Shown here: piece by piece, positions 46,382 through 54,094 of the stretch | Numbering within the stretch: the first letter of the stretch is position 1 | How the letters are laid out: each line of letters begins with the position of its first letter | Assembly: GCA_003166865.1 (NCBI GenBank) | Contig: PMUP01000041.1 | Coordinates: 81,503 to 145,502, forward strand | Direction: 5' to 3' | Origin: Bryobacterales bacterium | Lineage (GTDB): Bacteria > Acidobacteriota > Terriglobia > Bryobacterales > Bryobacteraceae | Length of the DNA stretch: 64,000 bases | Program-made: the position numbers and the translations under genes | The notes under the pieces: generated by a model | The model's input: the letters and a program-made list of their open reading frames with translations, nothing else | Told to the model about the DNA's origin: nothing | Database searches by the model: none

Positions 46382-47491
46382 TCAAGACAACCTCTGGGGC
46401 TGCACTATAATTTTCAACGATTTAGGCTCCGGATGCAACGCCAGTTCGATTCCATTCCGGATCTCGTTGAGCGCAAAGCGGTGCGATATCAAGTCCTCTA
46501 CCGGCAGTGCGCCGCTGAAAACCAGGTCAGCGGACTGCTTCTGAAGATCGACTGAGGCGCTGTAGGAGCCAAAAATGGCGCGCTCTCCCACGCAGATGTC
46601 GGCGCCGGACAGCTCCACGCGCTCCTGATGCGAAGTTTGGGCGAAGAGCAGAATCCGGCTGCCCGGCCGAGAATACCGGACGGCTTGCTCCACGATTCCG
46701 GGCGCGGACGCGGCCACGATCACCGCATCGGCCCCGCGGCCGCCAGTCATTTCCATGATCCGTTCCCCCAGCCCCGGATCGCGCGGATCCAGGGCCGCGG
46801 CCGCACCAAAGCGCAGGGCCAACTCCCGCCGGTAAGGCATGCTGTCGGTAACCACCATGGTAGCGCCGGAGCGGCGGGCTAGCATCGTGAACAGCAGACC
46901 GATCGGCCCTTGGCCCAGGATAACCACCACGTCCTCGGGTTGGGGGTCTAACTGGACCACGCCCTTCAGGCAGGTGTTCACCGGCTCGACAAAGCAAGCG
47001 CGATCATACGAGACGCCGTCCGGGATCTTTTCCACCCCACGCCGGGCGATCCAATCCATGACGCGCACATATTGCGAGAAGCCTCCGCCGGCTGGCTCGT
47101 ACCCCGCCGTTACGCCAACTTTCTTGTAGACCGGGCATTGCGCGTACAGCTTGTGGCAGCAATAGAAGCATTCACGGCACGGGATGTGATGAAAGACGAT
47201 CACCCGATCGCCGGCTGAGAATCCACGCACACCAGCGCCGGTCGAGGCCACCACCCCCGCGGTCTCATGGCCAAAGATTCTCGGGGGCGCAAGCAGGTTG
47301 TATTCAATCTTCTTGAGATCGGTATGGCAGATGCCGCAGCTTTCCACTTGAATCAGGAGTTCGCCCGGCCCGATGGCAGGCGTCGGAACCTGCTCCACGG
47401 ACACTCTGCTGTCGCCTGTGTAAACCGCGGCTCGCATCGTGGGGAGCACGGGGGCGGGCGCGGCGACTACATCAGAATCGAGCGTCGGCAA
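46382..47491 (-). CDS. Zinc-binding MDR dehydrogenase in the hopanoid cluster (first)
   Basis: 369 residues: ESCGICHTDLKKIEYNLL, GHETAGVVASTGAGV, structural zinc CRECFYCCHKLYAQC, and Rossmann VVVILGQGPIGLLFTMLARR. Related to the next gene (45321) but longer at the N-terminus (PTLDSDVVAAPAPVLPTMRAAVYTG). Start overlaps the end of hpnG by 20 bases. Confidence 0.85.
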   Translation of the reverse strand: MPTLDSDVVAAPAPVLPTMRAAVYTGDSRVSVEQVPTPAIGPGELLIQVESCGICHTDLKKIEYNLLAPPRIFGHETAGVVASTGAGVRGFSAGDRVIVFHHIPCRECFYCCHKLYAQCPVYKKVGVTAGYEPAGGGFSQYVRVMDWIARRGVEKIPDGVSYDRACFVEPVNTCLKGVVQLDPQPEDVVVILGQGPIGLLFTMLARRSGATMVVTDSMPYRRELALRFGAAAALDPRDPGLGERIMEMTGGRGADAVIVAASAPGIVEQAVRYSRPGSRILLFAQTSHQERVELSGADICVGERAIFGSYSASVDLQKQSADLVFSGALPVEDLISHRFALNEIRNGIELALHPEPKSLKIIVQPQRLS

Positions 47492-48155
47492 GAAAATCTC
47501 CCAGCGCCTGAGCGGCGCGCTTCGTTCTCTTATTCAATTTAATCAGTTCTGGAAACACCGCGAGAGGTCTCCGCATAGCGGCCGCAAAAATCCTGGCGCG
47601 GCTAAAGCGCCCGTCCAAACGCCTCATTTGATTAAACTCCAGCGGAAAAGTTTCATCGCAGGTGTCGGTCACTACGCGGACGGCATAAAACGGAACCTTC
47701 CACTCGCGGGCGCGCATAGCCACGGCAGCCGCCTCCATCTCCACGGCATCCGCACCCGACTTGCCAAGTTCAGTTTTTTCGGCGGCGGTGGATACTACGC
47801 GGTCCATGGAAAGCAATTTCCCGGTTTTGAAAGACTTCTGACTGGCTGGCGCGAGCGCCGGCGCAACTCCTACCACTTCGGTGGCGACAAAAATGTCACA
47901 GGCGTGGAGTGAAGGCTGCAACCCTCCACAAAATCCGATGCTGATTAAGCCATCCATGCCTTGGTGCTCTCTCACTACGTCCACCGCGGACCCGGCCAGT
48001 TTCGGTCCCGGACCGTTCGCCACCATCACCACCCGGACCCCATTCAACCGTCCCACCCGGGCGAAATCCAGCGGCCAATCGACTCGCGCGACCTCTTCAA
48101 CATGACCGAGCAAGCCTTCCAGCTCGCGGCGCTCCGACGCTACAAATACGAGCAA
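47472..48155 (-). CDS. hpnG: Hopanoid-associated nucleosidase HpnG
   Basis: 227 residues of the purine/uridine phosphorylase fold. GLISIGFCGGL, the DAVEMEAAAVAMRAREW block with the catalytic Glu, and VRVVTDTCDETFPLEFNQM are the visible marks. HpnG removes adenine from adenosylhopane to give ribosylhopane. Clustered with hpnA, shc and hpnCD. HpnH, which makes adenosylhopane, is not in the window. Confidence 0.82.
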   Translation of the reverse strand: MLVFVASERRELEGLLGHVEEVARVDWPLDFARVGRLNGVRVVMVANGPGPKLAGSAVDVVREHQGMDGLISIGFCGGLQPSLHACDIFVATEVVGVAPALAPASQKSFKTGKLLSMDRVVSTAAEKTELGKSGADAVEMEAAAVAMRAREWKVPFYAVRVVTDTCDETFPLEFNQMRRLDGRFSRARIFAAAMRRPLAVFPELIKLNKRTKRAAQALGDFLADARF

Positions 48156-48170
48156 TTACACGTAACCCGG

Positions 48171-49145
48171 CTATACATAACCATTGCTGCGAAACCAATC
48201 GACCGCGCGTTTCAGCGCGCCATCGACGGGCCGCGGATTGAATCCCAGATCGCGCTTCGCTTTGTCGAGCGAAACGAACATTTTCTTGCGTGCCATCTTC
48301 ACCGCGTCGATCGGCGCCCGCGGCTCATGGCCGGTCAGGTTGGCCCAGCCGGTGCTCGCCAGGCCCGCGGCGTACGCCACCGCATACGGAATGCGCCAGC
48401 GCGGAGCTTTTCCTCCGCTGATGGCCGCCAGACGCGTCAGGATCTGCTGCAGCGTCAGATTCTCGCACCCCAGGATATAGCGCTCTCCGCTCTTACCGCG
48501 CTCGCAGGCGAGCAAATGGCCTTCCGCTGTGTCTTCTACATCCACCAGGTTCAATCCAGTGTCGACGAATGCCGGCAAATCGCCCTTGAGGTAATCGACG
48601 ACAATCTTTCCCGTTGGCGTCGGCTTGAAGTCGTGATCGCCGACCGGCGCCGTGGGATTCACAATCACCACGGGAAGGCCGGCGCGCGCAAATTCCATGG
48701 CGACTTGTTCGGCTTGAAACTTCGATCGCTTATACGCGCCCGCCATTTCTTCCAGATGAACCTCGCTGTCCTCGTCGCCGGCCCGGTCCGCCGGCATGCC
48801 AATGCAACCCACCGTGCTGGTATAAACCACGCGCTCAACGCCCGCATCGCGCGCGGCCGTCAACAGATTCCGCGTGCCTTCCACGTTGGAGCGATAAAGC
48901 TCGGAGGGATCCTTGGCCCACAGACGATAGTCCGCCGCGACGTGATAGACCACGGCGCAGCCTGCGACAGCGCGTTCCAGCGATTCAGGATCGCGCAGGT
49001 CGCCCAAGACCACTTCCCCGTCCAGCTCCCGCACTCTGCTCGTGTTTCTTACCAAGGCCCGCACTCTCTCCCCGCGTGCAAGCAATTTTTTGGCGACGTG
49101 CCACCCCAGGAAACCGGTCGCCCCCGTTACCAGCGTCGGCCTCAC
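48171..49145 (-). CDS. hpnA: Hopanoid-associated sugar epimerase HpnA
   Basis: 324-residue SDR: TLVTGATGFLGWHVAKKL (Rossmann), VVYHVAADYRLWAKDP, STVGCIGMP with the Ser-Tyr-Lys triad partly as AYKRSKFQAE, and FVDVEDTAEGHLLACERG near the substrate site. Typical HpnA; function in hopanoid side-chain modification is inferred from clustering. It starts 4 bases downstream of shc. Confidence 0.88.
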   Translation of the reverse strand: MRPTLVTGATGFLGWHVAKKLLARGERVRALVRNTSRVRELDGEVVLGDLRDPESLERAVAGCAVVYHVAADYRLWAKDPSELYRSNVEGTRNLLTAARDAGVERVVYTSTVGCIGMPADRAGDEDSEVHLEEMAGAYKRSKFQAEQVAMEFARAGLPVVIVNPTAPVGDHDFKPTPTGKIVVDYLKGDLPAFVDTGLNLVDVEDTAEGHLLACERGKSGERYILGCENLTLQQILTRLAAISGGKAPRWRIPYAVAYAAGLASTGWANLTGHEPRAPIDAVKMARKKMFVSLDKAKRDLGFNPRPVDGALKRAVDWFRSNGYV

Positions 49146-49149
49146 ACCA

Positions 49150-51093
49150 TCAATGTCCGTTCGATCCGGACTTGATCTTTAGAAATGCGTTCAGCGCCAG
49201 TAGCGGGAACGCATTCCGGTACAAGTGGTAACACAGGTAGAAGACCTGGGGAAATCCGGTTCCCGTGGCCAGCTCTTCGTCCCACGTTCCATCGTTCTTT
49301 TGCGTTCGAATCAAATATTCAATGCCGTCGTGCAAGCTGGAGCTGGTGGTGTCGCCACCCGCCAGCAGCGCGAGAACCGCCCAGGCCGTCTGCGAAGGAG
49401 TGCTGCCCGCGGCCACGAAACTTTTCCGCCGGTAGCTCTCGCAACTCTCGCCCCATCCGCCGTCAAAATTTTGAATGGAGCGTACCCACTCCAAGCCCCG
49501 CTGGACGTAGGCTTCGCGGTCGCTCACGCCGGCCGCCGCTAATCCACGCAAGGCAAGAAACGTGCCGTAGACGTAATCGACGCCCCAGCGTCCGTACCAG
49601 CTCCCGTCTTCTTCTTGGGCGCGAATCAAATATTGCACGCCCTTCTCGACTCCCTGATGCGAGCGATTGTATCCGTGAGCGCACAAGGCCTCGAGCACGC
49701 GCCCGGTAATGTCCGGACAGGTCGGATCGAGCATGGCGTTGTGATCGGCAAACGGAACGAAGCTCAGCGGCCGCCAATCGTTATCCACGTCGAACGCCGC
49801 CCAGCCACCGTCTTTGGACTGCATGTCGAACAGCCATCGAATGGCGCGATGTTCGGAGGCTTGCTGGTCTTCCGATCGTGACGCGCTAGACCGGTTCAGG
49901 GCCAGCAGCACCATGGCGGTATCGTCGATGTCCGGATAGAATTCATTGGCGAACTCGAAATACCAGCCCGATGGCTCCGTCTTCGGACGTTTGACGGACC
50001 AGTCGCCTTTGCGGCGCACTTCCTTGGTCAACAGCCAATCCGCCGAGCGGCGCAGCGCATCGTGCGGCGGTTCGGGGGCCTCGCCCAACGCGAAGGCGGC
50101 AATCGCGGTATCCCAAACCACCGAGAAGCACGGCTGGAAGAAGAAGCGCTCGCCGTCATTCACCATCAACCGGTCGAACTGCCGTTGCGCTTCCAAACGC
50201 TCCGGAGAATCGGGCGGATAGCCCAGCAGATCCAGCGCCATGATCACGTACATCATGGGCGGATAAATCGCAGCGACACCATCCGTGTGTTGCGTGTGCT
50301 CCAGCATCCATTGCCCGGCCTTGCGAATGGCGCGCTGGCGGAGGGACTTGGAGCCATATTTTTCCCAGAGCTTCAGAAAAATGTCGAGCCGCAGGAAAAC
50401 ATTGCGCCAGGTGAAACTTGCCCGATCCGGCAAAAAGCCCATGTTCCCGTCGGCGGCTTTCCCATCCGCGATGAACAACTCCTTGAGATCGAAGCCCGCG
50501 GGAACCGGACGCCGCGGGTTGAAGGCGTGCACTATCGCCAGCGGAATTACGATCGCGCGCGTCCAGGACGACATTTCGTAGATGAAGTTGCGGAACAGCA
50601 CCATCTCTGGAGGAATCGACGGCGCTTGATCGCGCGGAAACAGATCGAACAGACTCAGGTTGACCTTCACGTAGCTGTTGGCGGCCTGGATGCCGCCCAG
50701 CGCGAGGATTCGTTCCCGCGCCCGCGCCAGCCGCAGATCGTTATAGTCGAGACCGGCCAGCTTCAAGGCAAAATACGCCTTCACCGTCGCGCTAAGATCC
50801 GTGGGCCCCTTCGGATAAATGTTGAAGCCGCCATCCGGCAATTGCCGCTGGAGAATCGATTGCACGGCCTTATCGAGCAACGGGCGCGTGGGCGGATTCC
50901 AAACGCCATTCTCCGGCGGATGCAGCCAGAGCTGCAAAAGGATGTAATCGGATTCGAGCGTGGTGTCGGCGGTGAGCAATACCCGCCAGTAACCCGCCTG
51001 GTCTTGTGTACGCGCGAAATACTCGGTGGTTTTGCGCGTGGCTTGCGAAGCCCCATCTACAAGTGCGCCGGCAACTTGCAACTTCGGGGTCAT
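49150..51093 (-). CDS. shc: Squalene-hopene cyclase
   Basis: 647 residues, normal for SHC. DxDD acid motif at 388-391 (YPDIDDTAMVLL) starts the cyclisation; QW repeats such as QLPDGGFNIYPKG, QSKDGGWAAFDVDND, QEEDGSWYGRWGVDYVYGTFLAL, QNFDGGWGESCESYR and QKNDGTWDEEL are visible. Membrane-bound cyclase giving hopene or diplopterol. The start overlaps ispH by 4 bases. Confidence 0.96.
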   Translation of the reverse strand: MTPKLQVAGALVDGASQATRKTTEYFARTQDQAGYWRVLLTADTTLESDYILLQLWLHPPENGVWNPPTRPLLDKAVQSILQRQLPDGGFNIYPKGPTDLSATVKAYFALKLAGLDYNDLRLARARERILALGGIQAANSYVKVNLSLFDLFPRDQAPSIPPEMVLFRNFIYEMSSWTRAIVIPLAIVHAFNPRRPVPAGFDLKELFIADGKAADGNMGFLPDRASFTWRNVFLRLDIFLKLWEKYGSKSLRQRAIRKAGQWMLEHTQHTDGVAAIYPPMMYVIMALDLLGYPPDSPERLEAQRQFDRLMVNDGERFFFQPCFSVVWDTAIAAFALGEAPEPPHDALRRSADWLLTKEVRRKGDWSVKRPKTEPSGWYFEFANEFYPDIDDTAMVLLALNRSSASRSEDQQASEHRAIRWLFDMQSKDGGWAAFDVDNDWRPLSFVPFADHNAMLDPTCPDITGRVLEALCAHGYNRSHQGVEKGVQYLIRAQEEDGSWYGRWGVDYVYGTFLALRGLAAAGVSDREAYVQRGLEWVRSIQNFDGGWGESCESYRRKSFVAAGSTPSQTAWAVLALLAGGDTTSSSLHDGIEYLIRTQKNDGTWDEELATGTGFPQVFYLCYHLYRNAFPLLALNAFLKIKSGSNGH

Positions 51094-52079
51094 ACGGAAG
51101 CGATGGTAGTCAGCTTTAGCGCCGATCGCTCCAGGTCCGCCGGAAGATGGAAACGTACATCTTCTTCCTTCAGTTCCATCTCTTCCATGTAATCAAAAGC
51201 AAACTTTGTCTCAAGCGATTGGATTAGTTCCTGCACCAGATTTTCCGGAGCCGATGCGCCGGCGGTAACCGCCACCGTCCTCGCGCCATCCAGCCACGCC
51301 GGATTCACTTCCGTGCTGTCGTCCACCAGATAGGCTGGAACGCCTTCGTTCTGGCAAACTTCTACTAAACGGCGCGAATTCGAGCTGTTCTGCGAACCTA
51401 CCACCAGCAGCACATCCGTCAGTGGCACAACAGCTTTGACGCCCAACTGCCGGTTTTCGGTTGCATAGCAAATGTCCTGGGTTTTCGGACCCTTGATGGC
51501 CGGGAAGCGCTCCTGCAAGCGCGCCACGATGTCCTTGGTTTCGTCCAGGCTGAGCGTGGTTTGCGTGAGATACGAGATCTTGGACGGATCTTTCACCTGC
51601 AGCCGGTCGACATCGGCCACCGACGAAACCAGAATCGTGAATTGCGGCGCCTCGCCCAACGTTCCGATCACCTCGTCGTGCCCGGCATGGCCGATCAGCA
51701 CGATGGTGTAATCCTGGCGCGCAAACTTCACCGCTTCCAGATGGACCTTGGTGACCAGCGGGCAGGTGGCGTCGATCACTTCGAGCTTGCGCTCCTTGGC
51801 CTCCTGCCGCACCGCCGGAGACACGCCGTGCGCACTGAAGATCACGCGCGCGCCCTCAGGCACTTCGCTTAGTTCTTCGACAAAAATCGCGCCGGCCTGC
51901 CTAAGCTCATCCACCACGTGGCGGTTGTGGACGATCTCTTTACGAACATATACAGGCGCGCCATACAGGTTGAGAACGATCTTCACCACATCGATCGCCC
52001 GAACCACTCCGGCACAAAAACCACGCGGGCGCAGGAGGATGATCTTCTTCATGGGACTGGCAGTGTGGGCTTCGGCCAT
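51090..52079 (-). CDS. ispH: 4-hydroxy-3-methylbut-2-enyl diphosphate reductase
   Basis: Last MEP-pathway enzyme, giving IPP and DMAPP. 329 residues; the three cluster cysteines are Cys22 (RPRGFCAGV), Cys106 (DATCPLVTK) and Cys204 (DICYATENRQ). GSQNSSNSRRLVEV and AGASAPENLV complete the family. The ATG at 52052 (MKKIILLRPRG) is an alternative start. First gene of the hopanoid unit, linking precursor supply to squalene and hopene. Confidence 0.96.
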   Translation of the reverse strand: MAEAHTASPMKKIILLRPRGFCAGVVRAIDVVKIVLNLYGAPVYVRKEIVHNRHVVDELRQAGAIFVEELSEVPEGARVIFSAHGVSPAVRQEAKERKLEVIDATCPLVTKVHLEAVKFARQDYTIVLIGHAGHDEVIGTLGEAPQFTILVSSVADVDRLQVKDPSKISYLTQTTLSLDETKDIVARLQERFPAIKGPKTQDICYATENRQLGVKAVVPLTDVLLVVGSQNSSNSRRLVEVCQNEGVPAYLVDDSTEVNPAWLDGARTVAVTAGASAPENLVQELIQSLETKFAFDYMEEMELKEEDVRFHLPADLERSALKLTTIASV

Positions 52080-52192
52080 CGGCCATATTATAACAGCGGA
52101 TCGGGCTGTACGAAAATGGTTACGCTTTATTAATCAAATGTTAACAGACGTACACGTATCGACGCTTGAACCCGTCAACCCCTTATTGCAAC

Positions 52193-54094
52193 ATGAGATC
52201 TCTCGCTCTATGGGTCGCACTTTCCGCGTTCTCGGCAATGGCGGAAGCGCAAACTGTCATTAACCTCGTCACCGACGCCGCCAGCTACGCTCCTCGAGTT
52301 GCGCCTGGCGCGCTAGCCTCCATTTTCGGATCGAATCTGGCCGACTCCACTCAGTCGGCGACCACATTTCCACTTCCCAAAAGCATGGCGGGAGCGACGG
52401 TTTACGTCAATTCATCGGCCGTGCCCCTGTTGTATGTCAGCGAGACTCAGATCAACTTCCAAGTGCCCAGCAACGTCGCCGCCGGAACCGCCAGCCTCTA
52501 TGTCAACCGCGATGGCGGAACAAGCGCGCCGTTCAATTTCACGGTTGTTACCAGCGCGCCTGGCATTTTTCAGGACAGCAGCAATCACGCAGTGGCGCAA
52601 AACTTGGTCAACGACTCCTACTCCACGAACTCCGACAGCAACCCGGTGCCGTCCGGCGCCGTTTTAGTAGTCTATTTCAGCGGCGTTGGCGCGGTGAATC
52701 ACCCCGCTCCCGATGGCAGCCCCGCTCCGGTTTCGCCGGTCGCCACCGCCACCGCAACCGCGACGGCCACCATCGGCGGGGTCAGCGCAACCGTGGATTT
52801 TGCGGGACTGACGGCCGGATTCGCGGGCCTCGCACAGGCTGACATCGTAGTGCCCTCGCTCGGAACGGGCGATTATCCGCTGGTGCTCAACATCGGCGGA
52901 TACTTGAGCTCCTCGGCGCTGGTGTCGGTGTCTGGATCGGGATCGGCGCCACCCACCTACCTGACACTGGTCGGCCAGGTGACTTTCCTCGGCGGCGCTA
53001 CCAACAGTGTCCAGATCTATGGAGACACAACCTATGTTTGCGGGCCCAATAACATCAACGTCATCGACACCAGCGCCGTGAGCGATCCGATTTATGACGG
53101 TGAATTCGGGGATGCGCAGCTCGCGGGCAACGGCGGCAATTGCGTTCTAAACACCGCCACCTCCGAGCCGATTCTCGTGGATATCGTGGGGCCAGGCAGC
53201 TCGCCGACCTTCGCTGTATATAGCCTGGAAGATCCCACCGATCCCGTACTGCTGTCGCAGGAGCCTACCGGCACGGGCATCTATACGTTCCTGACCAATC
53301 TCAGCTTTGTTGGAACTATAGGTTTCGCCAGCACCAGTTGGTACACCACCAGCGGGACCTCCATCACCGCGCAATATGGAAACTTCCTTGCGTACGACTT
53401 CGCCACTTTGTTTCCTGAACTCATTTCGGTGCTCTCGAGCGGGCCTGGGTCGGGTGGTCTCAACGTCATGCCAAACGCGCTCGCGTTACAACCCGGCAAC
53501 TACCCGAACACCGCGTATATCACCACCACGACGGCCACCGGAGCCAGCAGCAGCGGTCAGGCTGAACTGGACGTCGTCAATATCAGCAATCCGTCAAGCA
53601 TGCAAGGCATAGAGGGCGTCCTGGTCTCCAACGCCGCCATATTCACAGGATTCGGCTACGATGAGGACCTTTTGCTGGTGACGGGAAATACCGCCGGCTT
53701 TCGCAATCCGGGTGTGCCGAACTTCAGTATCGATGGCAATCTCACGCTCTCCACGATGAACATCAGCAACGTGGACGCTCCTGTGGGTATCGCGAACCTG
53801 ACCACCCAAATCCCGACCACCGGCACGTATGTCGTGCAACCCTTTGGCCCCGTCGTCTCGAATGTATTCGCGATCGTCAATAATCCGCCGGCCAGCGATC
53901 CCGGCGGTCCGAGCAGCCTCTGGATTGTCGATGCCAGCACGCCCAGTTCGCCCGTGTTATATCCATTTGTCACCCAGTTCGGCATGACCGATGTTGGCGC
54001 CGCGATTCTCGAAACCTCCTCTGGTGGCTATATCGGCTATCTGCTGGTGCCGAACGTGAATGGGCTAGCGATCTACTCGATTCAATCGCCCTGA
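52193..54094 (+). CDS. Exported Solibacter-type protein (TIGR03437 domain plus propeller-like repeats)
   Basis: 633 residues; signal peptide about 1-22 (LSAFSAMAEAQT). Residues 25-245 match the domain first described in Solibacter (VTDAASYAPRVAPGALASIFGSNLA, VSETQINFQVPSN, ADIVVPSLGTGDYPLVLNIGG). The remainder holds repeats of the LVIVD/propeller kind (YGDTTYVCGPNNINVIDTSAV, NAALDVVNISNPSSM-like, ILTFLTNLSFVGTIGF). In most known proteins this domain is C-terminal; here it is N-terminal. Likely an outer surface or periplasmic protein. The short leader upstream is AT-rich. Its 3' end overlaps the KdtA-LpxK gene by 30 bases. Confidence 0.85.
   Translation: MRSLALWVALSAFSAMAEAQTVINLVTDAASYAPRVAPGALASIFGSNLADSTQSATTFPLPKSMAGATVYVNSSAVPLLYVSETQINFQVPSNVAAGTASLYVNRDGGTSAPFNFTVVTSAPGIFQDSSNHAVAQNLVNDSYSTNSDSNPVPSGAVLVVYFSGVGAVNHPAPDGSPAPVSPVATATATATATIGGVSATVDFAGLTAGFAGLAQADIVVPSLGTGDYPLVLNIGGYLSSSALVSVSGSGSAPPTYLTLVGQVTFLGGATNSVQIYGDTTYVCGPNNINVIDTSAVSDPIYDGEFGDAQLAGNGGNCVLNTATSEPILVDIVGPGSSPTFAVYSLEDPTDPVLLSQEPTGTGIYTFLTNLSFVGTIGFASTSWYTTSGTSITAQYGNFLAYDFATLFPELISVLSSGPGSGGLNVMPNALALQPGNYPNTAYITTTTATGASSSGQAELDVVNISNPSSMQGIEGVLVSNAAIFTGFGYDEDLLLVTGNTAGFRNPGVPNFSIDGNLTLSTMNISNVDAPVGIANLTTQIPTTGTYVVQPFGPVVSNVFAIVNNPPASDPGGPSSLWIVDASTPSSPVLYPFVTQFGMTDVGAAILETSSGGYIGYLLVPNVNGLAIYSIQSP

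Noticed and set aside
45321-47491. The two MDR dehydrogenases as replacement for HpnE
   Set aside because: HpnE is an FAD-dependent amine oxidase-type protein; an MDR enzyme is unlikely to do the same chemistry, so I leave the role open.
47961-49175. 404-codon plus-strand frame
   Set aside because: Lies antisense to hpnG and hpnA, which have clear family motifs. Codon use is that of a shadow.
50062-51192. 376-codon plus-strand frame
   Set aside because: Antisense to squalene-hopene cyclase, whose QW and DxDD motifs are unmistakable.
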